Shown: positions 26,373 to 39,651, counted from the stretch's first letter. The stretch is 64,000 nucleotides of DNA from Symsagittifera roscoffensis (GCF_963678635.1 NC_087068.1:124001-188000), one strand, 5' to 3'. Numbers and translations are program-made. The notes: generated by a model not told the origin, from the letters alone.

Positions 26373-29300
26373 TTATAAGTTCAATGGTTTTGTATGAATT
26401 CCATCATCTTGTACTTGTCTTTTTGGATAAAATAAGCTTAGTCCTTTCTTTGTCTGTTCAAATGTGGCCACCATATGATTTATAGTTCTGAATCCTCTGT
26501 TAGTAGATGTAAGATTAATTGCTTCATCAAGCACTCTCCTGTATTTTGACATGGGACCGTCTCCAGACTCTTCGAGAACTCGCTTGTTTAATCCTTTACA
26601 GCCATTTTACCTAATTTTTTCCCAAGCAGCTCTCTTATCTGGTTTGATACAGTCTTATAAATTTTCTTCGGCAAGTGCCAAGTAAAGTGAGTCTGTGTCC
26701 ATCTCCAACTCTTCAAATTTATTCACATCACAGAACTTGTCAAAGAAGTTATAGTAGAGTTCCAACATTCTCAGTTTTGCATACTGAAGTATGAAAAAAC
26801 CAACAATGATGGGTTCTCTGTGCTCAATGGTTGACTTCAATAACTCCACCTCATATAAGTCCTTCTCAACTGTGTTAAGTCTCTTAAACAGTGGTTCATT
26901 GATTGCCTTATGAGTTTTTTCATCGTTGAGATATTTTGTGATTGTATGTCTCGATCTATCCATGATCTGATATCCATACGAAGAATTACCCAAAAGTTTC
27001 ATTGTTTCTGCTACAACTCCTGACAAAGGGTTTTCATCTCCTTCTCTTCTAGCATCAACCACTGAGTGAACAAATTTATTAAAGCATTTCCGAGGAGAAT
27101 AATGAACAAATCGGTAAACTTTGGTGCATTGCAATGCAAGTTCCATATAAAAGTTGAAGAGAGGAGTTATAACTGTTCCATTTTCCAGCTTGAAACTAGA
27201 TATCAGCATTCTCTGAGGATGCTTTAACATTTCGTTCTCGATCGCATAGTTTTTCATGTAATCTCCAATATCATCTCTTCCGACCTCAGTATTTTTGAAA
27301 ATTGGAGGAAAATTCGCAATTTTTGATTTTAGCTCATCTGGAACAACTAAGTCGCACTGAACGTAGCCAAAAAGAGATCCATCTTTTATTTTTGCTAAAA
27401 GTGAGTCTGTAGAAAGAGATCTTTTATAGGGAAAGTGGGTTCTGACGTAATTTTTGATCTTGTCATCGGTTTTGAAACTTTCCCACCAGTCACACTCCCA
27501 CATTTCTTCCACTTTGTATCCTTTCTCTTTAATGTATTCTCGTCGCATATCATCCATCTCTCTCTTCTTGTTTCCTCGCTCAATATCCTGTTCTGTTAAG
27601 GAGGGACGAGCTTCTTGACAGAAACAGAAGTGGTAATAACATCCCATTGCTTCAAACACTGTCTTACAGTGATCACAATAACCATCCACATTAAAACAGT
27701 CGATTTTTTTCTGTTTTCCAGATGTAAAAAAGCTCTCAATTTTACATTCTGGTCTTGATTCTTGATAAAAAGACATGACCATATTCTCAAAGTTGCAAGT
27801 TCGATTATGTCTAGCCTTGAATTTCTGCATTTCAGCGTCAAACTCCCATCTCGTGTACAGTCCTGTTGGCAAAATGGATAAAACTTGTAATTTGTGGATT
27901 TGTGTGGACAAATGTTTGCTAGATTTGGAAGTGTGCAGCCAAGTTTTAACATATCTATCCCCTTGTTATGATAAAACTGAATCATTTTTTGAATTGCCTC
28001 CAGGGTTGGAACTACATCAATGTTGTTGTACCACTTCAAAAAGTCTTTGAACACTGTCATTCCATTTTTCTCCCAAGTCTCTAGTAAGTAATTGTAATAT
28101 CCAAGCCAGATGGAGGAATAGTCTTGATTTGAAACTTTTTCAGTGCCTGTTGTTCGTCAAGCCTACTCTTTCTAAGCTTCTCATAATCAATGAAGTCTTT
28201 GTCTAGAGGATTGTTGTTTCTAAGTTTACTGAAAAAGGCTTCATACGGTGGCAAATCAGGAAAGACAAGTTTGTCTGGTTTATCAAACCACTCATAGGGA
28301 AAGAATCCTTTCGTTTCGCTAGCTTTATAGGCTTTGAGAAAGGAGTTCAGAGTAGTTGCCCCTCCCAGAAACTTCATTATGTCGAGAAATTTTACATCTC
28401 CAAACTTGAAAGATATAAAGTCATTTGCTTTTTTGATGACGGATGTTTCTTGTTCTTTATCGCGAATCAAATACGGGATTAGGTAGGACTAGATCAAATT
28501 TAAATCATATCTACCGCTGTTAAATCCAAAAACAGGTAAAGTATTTACATATCTCTCCAGATGTTGTTTCAAATCAATGAGTTGATTTTTCTGAATTCGC
28601 AAGATTTGTGTTGACATATCTGCTTCTTCCGAATATTCATTGCATTCTTCTTCATACTCAAATTTGTTACTTGAAAAGTTTTTTCCACATTCGTTCAGCT
28701 GATCAAAGATCTTTTTCATTCTTTCATTGACAGCTACTTCAATATCTTGAAATTTTTTTCTCATTTCTAGCTTACTTTGTTCAGCCAACAGTTAGAGGTT
28801 GGATACAAAATCAATTATCAAGTTCTGTGGATCCTTGTTGTACAAGAAGATGGGATCATCAATCAGATTCGATGATAGGGAGACTGAAATGGGGACTTGT
28901 TTTCCAATCCAGGTTGTAGTTTGTGTTTCTTTTAATTCCTCTGTAGGAACCCAAATCGATTCAAAATCGAAAGTTGCTAGATTTTTGAAGAGCTTGTTAT
29001 CTTCAGAAACTGGAAGATTGAATCCTTCTAGCTGTTCAAACAAGGTTCCGCGAAGCTCATAGACGTTCTTTGGGTGAATATGTTTCAATCGGTCCTTGCA
29101 TCTCAGAAGATGTTTGTTGAGAAACTCAGATCTTTTGAAGAAAGTATCACAACTAGGACACCGGAAACACTTGAAGAAAGAATCAATATCATTTGTATGA
29201 ACGATATGATTGTTAAATCTGAGTAATTTGACCGTTTTGTCAAAACTTCCAATACTTCGTCGAGCTAGTTCTTCTACATTTTCTCCTTCTTGGATATCGA

Positions 29301-29586
29301 AATCGTATATAAACATGTTCCTTTGAACAATTTCCTCGACAAAAGGTAAGTCTTCTACAGAAACTCCACGAAAGTTTTTAGGATCATAACCAGATTTTGA
29401 TATAAAATCTGTAAAGTATCTGGAAGTGTGAGAATCGAGATTTTTGTGTCCGTTCATGTGCATTGCCAATGCGCGGAAAAGACACAAATGATCTTTGTAG
29501 GGTTCCTTGTCCTTGTTAGATAAAAGACAGTTAAAAGAATGGTTTTTCAGTAGAGGTTCGGGTAAGACAGAGTCCGGACATCCCAT
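26373..29586 (-). pseudogene. pPolB, unit 2, 5'-truncated and internally deleted
   Basis: The upstream edge is cut at 29,586 by the 1,889-bp deletion, removing the zinc fingers and the first part of the OTU-like region. The exonuclease motifs remain (DFES near 28,950; NSGRYDLN near 28,508). A 181-bp deletion near 27,870 with GCA microhomology removes polymerase motif A and flanking residues. Motifs B and C (MDTDSLYLAL near 26,690) are intact and in one frame, unlike unit 1. A stop at 28,489-28,491 is shared with unit 3 only; the stop at about 28,792 and the one after LAEENL (26,655) are shared with both other units. It cannot encode an active enzyme. Confidence 0.9.
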
Positions 29587-30059
29587 TGGTAATTTGTTTT
29601 TGCGATTGCTTTTGTGTATATTTTTACTTATTTGGAAGACTTAAGTCCTTGAAGGGTTCCTCTGATTGGATACGACAACTTGAACAAAAATGAACATTTT
29701 TGTGATTGGAAACGACAATGTGTAAAATGGAGCTTTGTTTCCAATTGGACACGACTTCATCCAAGAATCCCATAAAAAGAAGCTGAAACCTGATTGGACA
29801 CGACTACAATCCAAATAAGGAAAATCCATTCTGATTGGTTAAACCCACACATTCCAGTTGAAGGTACCCCTCTCTCTTAATTAAAAATTATTTTATCTTC
29901 AACTTAACTACCGTCAACTACCTCCTCTCTCAGCTCTAAATACAATAATTTCAACTTATCTTCCGTCAGCTACCTCCTCTCTCAACTGTAAATGTTGTTT
30001 TTACTCATTAACTCAACTTATTGCTCAAAATAATCTTCTCAGTGCAAAACAACAACCTT
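29587..30059. promoter_or_regulatory. GATTGG array and leader repeats, unit 2
   Basis: The deletion joint lies at 29,586-29,589 (shared TTGG). GATTGG boxes follow at 29,664, 29,704, 29,792 and 29,832; the third box of the array (near 29,742) is mutated to AATTGG. The two direct repeats ending CTACCTCCT.TCTCA follow, with a short insertion (GAAGGTACCCC) not found in unit 1. Confidence 0.55.
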
Positions 30060-30962
30060 ATGTTCTCGGTGGAATTTTCGGCTGATTTAGTACAAATCCA
30101 AGTGCGAGAAACAGTTTGTGGAGTTTTTCTGGCACGACTGGACATCCCAATCCAAGTCTGGCATATGGTGGAGGTGATGCGCAGGGATTTCAACGACTCG
30201 TGGAACAAGATAAGAGACCTGAGACACACTCTTATCCAGTATCTCTTACAACAAAATCGCTTTGGAACGGGAGAAGACGAGACGATTGAAAGAGAGGAAG
30301 ATGTTAGACGACATGTTGGAGGCATGCCGCTGTTAACCGATCTGAGCTTGGTTATGAGAACCGATCACTTGGCGCTGATCGGAGGAGTCACGGAGTTTGT
30401 AACGGTGATCTATGGACCAGCAGTCACGTTTGCGTTCCCTGACGTTAAAGTGGAAGCATATAGGAGGTCGGTGCTTCACCTGAACCTCATATCGGCAGTG
30501 GACGGTAGTACACTGAACTGGTGTGAGCAGCACACATTGCGGGAGCTCATGAGTGAAGACCTGTTATTTGCGAAAATATCGGAGCCAGAGATGAAAGTCA
30601 TCAATTTTGACGATCACTTCCGCGATCGCATGGGAGAAGTAGAAAGAGGACACATCGAAGTGTTTCCAAAGCTTTGGAATCTGAGACCCTATGATAAAAC
30701 GAATGGTGAAATAACCAGAGTGCCTCGTCTCACTGCAGCATATCACAAAGTGAGAGAAGAGACGAAGGACTGGGGCGATTACAAGAAGCTGCCGGAGGCA
30801 ATCCCTGAATTCCCGCTGATAAGAAGGATGTTGCTCGGAGCAGTCTCCGTGGTACAAACTCCTAGATTGAGAGCATTCGAAACCAACGAAAGGAGAGTAG
30901 GGCATTTCGTGGGAACGATGGATCCATACTTTGTAGGGAGAAATGCCGCCATGTTACAATAA
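30060..30962 (+). CDS. Chimeric ORF: Maverick small protein fused to SGNH-module C-terminal part
   Basis: ATG at 30,060 opens the Maverick protein MFSVEFSADLVQIQVRET. At 30,194/30,195 the sequence switches to the middle of SGNH segment 3 (SWNKIRDLRHTLIQYLLQQ) without losing frame and runs to TAA at 30,960-30,962, about 300 residues in all. The TAA is a unit-specific substitution a little before the usual TAG. The fusion is a product of the tandem junction, and the Maverick CCAAT array still lies upstream, so it could be expressed. No catalytic SGNH residues are included. Confidence 0.6.
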   Translation: MFSVEFSADLVQIQVRETVCGVFLARLDIPIQVWHMVEVMRRDFNDSWNKIRDLRHTLIQYLLQQNRFGTGEDETIEREEDVRRHVGGMPLLTDLSLVMRTDHLALIGGVTEFVTVIYGPAVTFAFPDVKVEAYRRSVLHLNLISAVDGSTLNWCEQHTLRELMSEDLLFAKISEPEMKVINFDDHFRDRMGEVERGHIEVFPKLWNLRPYDKTNGEITRVPRLTAAYHKVREETKDWGDYKKLPEAIPEFPLIRRMLLGAVSVVQTPRLRAFETNERRVGHFVGTMDPYFVGRNAAMLQ

Positions 30963-32227
30963 ACACGATTTGCATCAGTGTAGAAGTATTCCCAGGAGTT
31001 CTGCAGACTGAGCAGAAATACATAGGAAAATGGAGGGAAGCGATCGAGACGGAAATGAACATCAGACACAGTGAGACTTATTGTAGACCATCAGGAGCAC
31101 GATATTTGGTGGGTTCAACATTGGCTCCAATGTGCAAGAGCAGATACCCTGTACATTTCGTAGCTGTGGACGTGAAGAGTACAATAACGATTGTGGATCA
31201 AGCCTTCTCAGTGCCGAAGTGTGTGAGACTGGCGAGAATGTCCGAGAAGTCTTATGAGTTGCTATGTAAGATGTTCTCAGCAGTTCCAGAGAGAATCAAG
31301 GAAGAATTGGAGTCAATACTAGGAAAGAAGTTCATGGGATATGTGAGCGGGAACTTCAGTGACTTTGAGAGACAGAAAGAGAAGGGATCAACTGTCACAG
31401 ATTACAATGCAGTAGATGAGAATGATGAAGTCCACCGAGTGATGATGGAAGTGGAACTATTACTGGAAGCTTCGGGAAAACGTAATTGGAGGAGCATCAT
31501 GTTGACACAAGATGAGTTTCCTTGCCACTGCTTGCTGCAGACCTGGTGGTATCCCAAGCGTAGTAATCTGATGTTGATCTGGGACTCTGGAGAGCTGCTC
31601 TCCATGGGTTTACCAGATTCATCACAGCCCATAACAATAGTGATAGTGGGAGTTATGATGGCGATACGATGGCTGGAAGCTAATGTGAGAGAAAATAACA
31701 GACAGGAGGCACCGACGAGAGAACAGTTGCGGAAGTTAGATTGTCTAAAAGATTTAGATCTTTTTGAGACATTGTGCAAAATTTTAAACATTCCGATGGA
31801 AGTGAAGAAGATATGGGCAAGGAAACGATTGATGCCATGGTTCAGAGCTAACATGACTGCATGGTTGTACGAGTATGCGAAGAAGCATATGTCGAAGCAT
31901 GGCAGGGTGTACAGTGAATATCAGCTGGACATTGGAGCAGGAGATTTCAAGCGAGCTCTCGTGACTCGTCGGAATGCAGTGACCACCGCTGTGAAAAGAA
32001 TTTCCAGGACGAGTGAACGTAGTGGAAAAGAGAAGGCAGAGATGTTAAAGGAAGATTTGGAGAGAAACGTGACGTTGTGTCTCCACAACAGCTTCTGCTG
32101 GAACAGAGAATCTAACGTGGATCCCCTACCTTGTTGTAAAGAGAGGGTAGAAGAGCAGAAGTGTTGGAGGACGGCTTCCAGCAGCGTCAGGATTGCTAAC
32201 GACGTGTTGCAGGATACGGAGACTTAG
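30963..32227 (+). pseudogene. SGNH-hydrolase module, unit 3, segment 4
   Basis: Counterpart of 23,119-24,366 with the same frame changes and the same terminal TAG (32,225-32,227). The main frame is open from 31,055. It differs from unit 2 at scattered positions, such as a Thr-to-Ile change in the ERIKEELES stretch. Function unknown. Confidence 0.45.
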
Positions 32228-34029
32228 AGTGCAGAGTCAGTATCACAGGAGGAAGAAATGGAACATTGACGAATGACCAAAAAACAAGATGCAAAAAGAG
32301 ATGAAATTAGAAGAAATTAGAAGTTTTAGAACTTCTAAACGACGAAAAAAGAAGAAAACAAAGGAGTGATGAAGAAAAAGTTAAAACTCAGAATTGTTTT
32401 ATGTGTGTGAAAAAACTCAAGTGAGAAACCAAGCAACCAAGTTGTAATTGAAAACTGAAACATTTAGTTGAGTTTTGAAGTTGTTGCATTTATAAATTTG
32501 CATTTTGATTTTAGTCGAGTGGCTTTAGAGACACTCACTTACTATTTATTTAGAAAGGCTTGATTGAAGGAGTATAGTTAAATATTCCAGCCTACATGAC
32601 TGTTTTTAATCAGCTAGGAGAACTGATCTTTTTGTGGTGACATGAAACATGAAAGGCTGGGGTAATCTCTCGAAGAGGGAGATTGTTTCATTGTTCTTTC
32701 TAACCACAGAGTTTCTTAGTTTTAATATTCAGGACAATAACAAGCAAGATTTCCGAAGGGAAGAAGCATAGTAGGATAATTTTAGCTTGTTGGTTGGCAG
32801 GACTGTCCTGCAAGCCAACACCTTTTAAATCTGAGAGAAAAAGTTTTAATCGGGACATTGACATTGGAAGTCAGAAAATATGTTTTATCTTAGGTCATAT
32901 CCTCAATGTGCAGATTAATGAAAGAGTTTGAAGGCTATAGTGATGTGGTATGATGCCAATTATATTCTGCAATGAGTCGATGTGACGTGGATAAAAGTAA
33001 TTTCGTGCATTTTGTAAATTCTGTTCGATGACACTGTATCTATTTTACGAGCATTGCGTGATTCAATGAGGAAATTGACCGGACTGTCCGGGGAGTATGT
33101 GACATTCGACCAGAATGTTCCAAAATGCAATCTCTGCAGTTTAGTCATTTTTAGCAGCGAGCCTTCCGAGTTAGTAATTTTGGAGGATTAAGAACGTTAT
33201 TTGAACGATTGAACAAAACGTGAAAGTTGAAGGATTCGGAAATTCCTAAATTTTAAATTTTCGAAGTGATTACGTAACATTTCTGAGAAACGTCAGAAAC
33301 GGCCATTTTTGGCAGAAAAGCTGAAAAGCAACAGAAAAATTTTAGCTGCGATTGCGAGAAGTGCGGAAATTGTGATAAAAAACGACAACAAATCACGGAG
33401 CTGACAGAGAACGTTCCGAGTTGCAACTATTGTGTCGCTACAATAGTTGCAAGGCCGCTGCGAACAACAGTGAAGGGTGGAAGACAGCCTTCCGGGTTAC
33501 GGAGAAATCAAGATTAACATACTTGATTCAGTGGATTCAAGAATCCGGAAGGGTTTCGGGACTGAGACTTTTACCATTTTATATAAACTTTTAGCTTCCT
33601 GTCATGTCCTGAATTGAATTTAATTAACAACTGGATTCATTTTGATAAGGATGAGAAGCTAGGAGTTGAGGGAAAGGGTTGATCCATCTTCGATGGAGAT
33701 GATGATTTTTATCTACTGAACAAAAACAATAATAATTCAATAAGTAGTAGCCCTGTTTTTAGGAGTGACCTCGTGGTCTGGGGATACTGAGACCCAGCCA
33801 TGAGCTCACTATTTCTGCATGTAATTAAGTTATTTTGAGTGTTTTGACCGAAGCCGAAAGCAGTAACGTTTTTGTCGACCCGATGTTAGAAAAGACCACC
33901 GAAAGTACTGGCTTGGTAGAGACGGTGAAAAGCATATAAAGCTCTGTTTAGACGTTAGCCAGTCGTCTTAGGACTTAGTTTCATTTTCCGTCGATATGTA
34001 TCTTCCGGGTGAATGTTACATATAATCAT
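32228..34029. other. Non-coding hairpin-rich interval, unit 3
   Basis: Third copy of the structured interval, with the perfect 13-bp stem at 33,421-33,452 and the TATAAA/CAGTCG pair near 33,936. No coding frame seen. It directly abuts the only Maverick copy that also keeps a right TIR. Confidence 0.6.
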
Positions 34030-34145
34030 TCTTTCTGTCTAATTGAAACAATGCTGAAACCTACAGAGACCTCGAAAAAAAATCAAATTTTCTGAGAAAA
34101 AAAATTAAATTACAAAAAAAAGTATATAAATCACTGCATTGTATA
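34030..34145. repeat. Maverick left TIR, unit 3
   Basis: With the right TIR at 46,111-46,223 it delimits a Maverick of about 12.2 kb, short for the family because of the internal deletion. The conserved inner edge reads TATATAAATCACTGCAT. Confidence 0.7.
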
Positions 34146-34233
34146 ACAAGTTTAACGCAACATTTCACATTTTAATATCATAAAACCAATATAACACGAC
34201 ATGATGAATATTTTTACTACACCAGATCAGTTC

Positions 34234-37200
34234 TTATAACTTCAATGGTTTTGTATGAATTCCATCATCTTGTACTTGTCTTTTTGGATAAAATAAGCTT
34301 AGTCCTTTCTTTGTCTGTTCAAATGTGGCCACCATATGATTTATAGTTCTGAATCCTCTGTTAGTAGATGTAAGATTAATTGCTTCATCAAGCACTCTCC
34401 TGTATTTTGACATGGGACCGTCTCCAGACTCTTCGAGAACTCGCTTGTTTAATCCTTTACAGCCATTTTCCCTAATTTTTTCCCAAGCAGCTCTCTTATC
34501 TGGTTTGATACAGTCTTATAAATTTTCTTCGGCAAGTGCCAAGTAAAGTGAGTCTGTGTCCATCTCCAACTCTTCAAATTTATTCACATCACAGAACTTG
34601 TCAAAGAAGTTATAGTAGAGTTCCAACATTCTCAGTTTTGCATACTGAAGTATGAAAAAACCAACAATGATGGGTTCTCTGTGCTCAATGGTTGACTTCA
34701 ATAACTCCACCTCATATAAGTCCTTCTCAACTGTGTTAAGTCTCTTAAACAGTGGTTCATTGATTGCCTTATGAGTTTTTTCATCGTTGAGATATTTTGT
34801 GATTGTATGTCTCGATCTATCCATGATCTGATATCCATACGAAGAATTACCCAAAAGTTTCATTGTTTCTGCTACAACTCCTGACAAAGGGTTTTCATCT
34901 CCTTCTCTTCTAGCATCAACCACTGAGTGAACAAATTTATTAAAGCATTTCCGAGGAGAATAATGAACAAATCGGTAAACTTTGGTGCATTGCAATGCAA
35001 GTTCCATATAAAAGTTGAAGAGAGGAGTTATAACTGTTCCATTTTCCAGCTTGAAACTAGATATCAGCATTCTCTGAGGATGCTTTAACATTTCGTTCTC
35101 GATCGCATAGTTTTTCATGTAATCTCCAATATCATCTCTTCCGACCTCAGTATTTTTGAAAATTAGAGGAAAATTCGCAATTTTTGATTTTAGCTCATCT
35201 GGAACAACTAAGTCGCACTGAACGTAGCCAAAAAGAGATCCATCTTTTATTTTTGCCAAAAGTGAGTCTGTAGAAAGAGATCTTTTATAGGGAAAGTGGG
35301 TTCTGACGTGATTTTTGATCTTGTCATCGGTTTTGAAACTTTCCCACCAGTCACACTCCCACATTTCTTCCACTTTGTATCCTTTCTCTTTAATGTATTC
35401 TCGTCGCATATCATCCATCTCTCTCTTCTTGTTTCCTCGCTCAATATCCTGTTCTGTTAAGGAGGGACGAGCTTCTTGACAGAAACAGAAGTGGTAATAA
35501 CATCCCATTGCTTCAAACACTGTCTTACAGTGATCACAATAACCATCCACATTAAAACAGTCGATTTTTTTCTGTTTTCCAGATGTAAAAAAGCTCTCAA
35601 TTTTACATTCTGGTCTTGATTCTTGATAAAAAGACATGACCATATTCTCAAAGTTGCAAGTTCGATTATGTCTAGCCTTGAATTTCTGCATTTCAGTGTC
35701 AAACTCCCATCTCGTGTACAGTCCTGTTGGCATATCTTGACACATTGAGAAAGGGTTAAGCTGGCTTGCATCAATTCCAACGATTGATTTACAAACATTT
35801 GATGAATTTCTGATGTATGTTTCATCAAGTACAGCTTTTCGAGTGAAAACAAAATAAGGTCCACCCGTCATGTCCTCTCTTGTTTTTTCACACAAGTCTT
35901 TATCACTTTCGCAAAATGGATAAAACTTGTAATTTGTGGATTTGTGTGGACAAATTTTTGCTAGATTTGGAAGTGTGCAGCCAAGTTTTAACATATCTAT
36001 CCCCTTGTTATGATAAAACTGAATCATTTTTTGAATTGCCTCCAGGGTTGGATATACATCAATGTTGTTGTACCACTTCAAAAAGTCTTTGAACACTGTC
36101 ATTCCATTTTTCTCCCAAGTCTCTAGTAAGTAATTGTAATATCCAAGCCAGATGGAGGAATAGTCTTGATTTGAAACTTTTTCAGTGCCTGTTGTTCGTC
36201 AAGCCTACTCTTTCTAAGCTTCTCATAATCAATGAAGTCTTTGTCTAGAGGATTGTTGTTTCTAAGTTTACTGAAAAAGGCTTCATACGGTGGCAAATCA
36301 GGAAAGTCAAGTTTGTCTGGTTTATCAAACCACTCATAGGGAAAGAATCCTTTCGTTTCGCTAGCTTTATAGGCTTTGAGAAAGGAGTCCAGAGTAGTTG
36401 CCCCTCCCAGAAACTTCATTATGTCGAGAAATTTTACATCTCCAAACTTGAAAGATACAAAGTCGTTTGCTTTTTTGATGACGGATGTTTCTTGTTCTTT
36501 ATCGCGAATCAAATACGGGATTAGGTAGGACTAGATCAAATTTAAATCATATCTACCGCTGTTAAATCCAAAAACAGGTAAAGTATTTACATATCTCTCC
36601 AGATGTTGTTTCAAATCAATGAGTTGATTTTTCTGAATTCGCAAGATTTGTGTTGACATATCTGCTTCTTCCGAATATTCATTGCATTCTTCTTCATACT
36701 CAAATTTGTTACTTGAAAAGTTTTTACCACGTTCGTTCAGCTGATCAAAGATCTTTTTCATTCTTTCATTGACAGCTACTTCAATATCTTGAAATTTTTT
36801 TCTCATTTCTAGCTTACTTTGTTCAGCCAACAGTTAGAGGTTGGATACAAAATCAATTATCAAGTTCTGTGGATCCTTGTTGTACAAGAAGATGGGATCA
36901 TCAATCAGATTCGATGATAGGGAGACTGAAATGGGGACTTGTTTTCCAATCCAGGTTGTAGTTTGTGTTTCTTTTAATTCCTCTGTAGGAACCCAAGTCG
37001 ATTCAAAATCGAAAGTTGCTAGATTTTTGAAGAGCTTGTTATCTTCAGAAACTGGAAGATTGAATCCTTCTAGCTTTTCAAACAAGGTTCCGCGAAGCTC
37101 ATAGACGTTCTTTGGGTGAATATGTTTCAATCGGTCCTTGCATCTCAGAAGATGTTTGTTGAGAAACTCAGATCTTTTGAAGAAAGTATCACAACTAGGA

Positions 37201-37628
37201 CACCGGAAACACTTGAAGAAAGAATCAATATCATTTGTATGAACGATATGATTGTTAAATCTGAGTAATTTGACCGTTTTGTCAAAACTTCCAATACTTC
37301 GTCGAGCTAGTTCTTCTACATTTTCTCCTTCTTGGATATCGAAATCGTATATAAACATGTTCCTTTGAACAATTTCCTCGACAAAAGGTAAGTCTTCTAC
37401 AGAAACTCCACGAAAGTTTTTAGGATCATAACCAGATTTTGATATAAAATCTGTAAAGTATCTGGAAGTGTGAGAATCGAGATTTTTGTGTCCGTTCATG
37501 TGCATTGCCAATGCGCGGAAAAGACACAAATGATCTTTGTAGGGTTCCTTGTCCTGGTTAGATAAAAGACAGTTAAAAGAGTGGTTTTTCAGTAGAGGTT
37601 CGGGTAAGACAGAGTCCGGACATCCCAT
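34234..37628 (-). pseudogene. pPolB, unit 3, 5'-truncated
   Basis: The most complete catalytic region of the three: motif A (IVGIDASQLNPF near 35,780), motif B (LGNSSYGYQIMDRS near 34,840) and motif C (MDTDSLYLAL near 34,555) lie in one open frame of 528 codons (34,516-36,102). Upstream pieces carry the exonuclease motifs, with DFES changed only at its next residue (Ile to Thr). It lacks the N-terminus through the shared 1,889-bp deletion, has stops at 36,531-36,533 and about 36,834, the shared frameshift near 36,150 and the shared stop after LAEENL at 34,516. Confidence 0.9.
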
Positions 37629-38101
37629 TGGTAATTTGTTTTTGCGATTGCTTTTGTGTATATTTTTACTTATTTGGAAGACTTAAGTCCTTGAAGGGTT
37701 CCTCTGATTGGATACGACAACTTGAACAAAAATGAACATTTTTGTGATTGGAAACGACAATGTGTAAAATGGAGCTTTGTTTCCAATTGGACACGACTTC
37801 ATCCAAGAATCCCATAAAAAGAAGCTGAAATCTGATTGGACACGACTACAATCCAAATAAGGAAAATCCATTCTGATTGGTTAAACCCACACATTCCAGT
37901 TGAAGGTACCCCTCTCTCTTAATTAAAAATTATTTTATCTTCAACTTAACTACCGTCAACTACCTCCTCTCTCAGCTCTAAATACAATAATTTCAACTTA
38001 TCTTCCGTCAGCTACCTCCTCTCTCAACTGTAAATTTTGTTTTTACTCATTAACTCAACTTATTGCTCAAAATAATCTTCTCAGTGCAAAACAACAACCT
38101 T
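37629..38101. promoter_or_regulatory. GATTGG array and leader repeats, unit 3
   Basis: Same arrangement as unit 2, with boxes from 37,706 to 37,881, including the AATTGG variant, followed by the two CTACCTCCT direct repeats. It directly precedes the small gene at 38,102. Confidence 0.55.
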
Positions 38102-38564
38102 ATGTTCTCGGTGGAATTTTCGGCTGATTTAGTACAAATCCAAGTGCGAGAAACAATAGGAGTTTTTCTGGCACGACTGGACATCCCAATCCAAGTCTGG
38201 CATATGGTGGAGGTGATGCGCAGGGATTTCAACGAACATCATATAACGCAAGTACCCCCCTACAGAGAAACAACTTGGAGAAATGCAAATGATGGAGGAA
38301 GTGGCCGAGCATGTGGGAATGAACTACCCCGAAATTCCTGACTCTAGATATGTGGCTCAACCATTCGACGATTTCCTCTTTCCTTGGGAAGAGGGATCGG
38401 TGGATAACCCAATTACAATCGAAGAGGATGAGGGCTTCTCTGAGCCAAGAACTCCAGTCAGCGAACCACCAAGACAACCACCAGTGATGTAGGCAAGACC
38501 GGCTTTGCGCTCCATTGAGAACTTGCAAAATTCTTCAGCTGCTCGACAGCTCTTTGATTTGTAA
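38102..38564 (+). pseudogene. Hypothetical Maverick protein, unit 3
   Basis: Counterpart of 13,500-13,965. It has a small net deletion (GTTTGTGG replaced by ATAGG near 38,155), the same frame switch near the C run at 38,250, and a premature TAG at 38,490-38,492 where unit 1 reads GAG. The acidic C-terminal part (ITIEEDEGFSEPRTP) is recognisable. Function unknown. Confidence 0.4.
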
Positions 38565-39316
38565 ATAAATTGGTTACTGTCTTGTGCTTTGTATTTTAAT
38601 TTCTTTGTGTCTAGTAAATTTATTTTCAAGAGATAGGAACAAAGAGATCATAGAAAAGTTCATTAGGAAATTTCAAAGGTGAAACTTTGCTAAAAATGAA
38701 ACTAATTGAGCATCTGGTAAACAGTTTTATAAAATTTTGTTAGAAAGATGGCAAAAAATATTAAACCATTTTTTGCAAGCTTGTTAAAAACTTTACATTA
38801 ATTTTTGCACCATGCAAAAAAAATTTTTAATTTTTTTTTGCCTACTTGTTAAAAAAATCAAAGAAAATTAAAGAAATCATTTCATTAAATATTTTCGCAT
38901 TTTAAAGAAAACTGAAAGAAAATTTTCTTGCACTGTAAATAATTAAATAAAATGAAAATCTTTGTTTTAATTTTGATCATAAAAAAAGTCTCTTTTTTGC
39001 ATGTATATTGATCAAAAGTATTGGAATAACAATGTATTAAGATAGGGAATAGTACTCAAAGTCAGCAATTATGAAAAATTTTTAGCATTAATTTAACAAA
39101 TTTTTTACAATAGAGTTTTGCAATTTTTGCATATGAATAAGAAAAAATAAGTTAGATTTTTGCATTTGTTTTCAAAAAAACCACGAAAAAACTTGCATCT
39201 AACACAAAAAATTTGTTGAAAATTTTTGCACACTTGTTGAAAAATCCAAAACGGTTTCTGCATCTTGTAAAAAAGTTTAGTTAAATTTTTGCAAACGTGT
39301 TGAAAAAGTCAAATCC
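38565..39316. repeat. AT-rich spacer with degenerate repeats, unit 3
   Basis: Same degenerate TTTTTGCA...CTTGTTGAAAAA units as in unit 1. The 22-nt sequence at 39,029-39,050 is the exact reverse complement of 46,536-46,557. No gene seen. Confidence 0.5.
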
Positions 39317-39565
39317 ATGGAGCAGGAACTTGCGAACTGTCATGCGGTGTATGATGTAGCAACATACAAGAAGTGAAGGGTGTGTGTCACAACCAAGAAG
39401 TACAGTGTGAACAAGCCACCCTACATTCAGATTCGACTCTTCACTGCAAAGGAGAACGAAGTTTTGAAGCAAGTTGCCTATATCAACTATACTTTGAACG
39501 AATTCAAAGAAATTGCCCAAGTCTTGGGAGATTTTATGTTTGTTGAGAACTGTAATGTTCACTAA
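39317..39565 (+). pseudogene. Small PC4/p15-like protein, unit 3 (in-frame TGA)
   Basis: Counterpart of 14,719-14,967 with the same TGA in the same codon and only a few substitutions (K to T, D to E, V to I). The similarity to the PC4 fold is by eye only. Conservation of everything except the stop suggests the gene was under selection until shortly before the array formed. Confidence 0.35.
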
Positions 39566-39651
39566 TTTTGTTGAGTGATGTTACTATAGTAATGTAATTC
39601 AAATATTCATCTTCTTGAATCATTTTTTAAAACTTCTTTGAGCTGAGCAGT

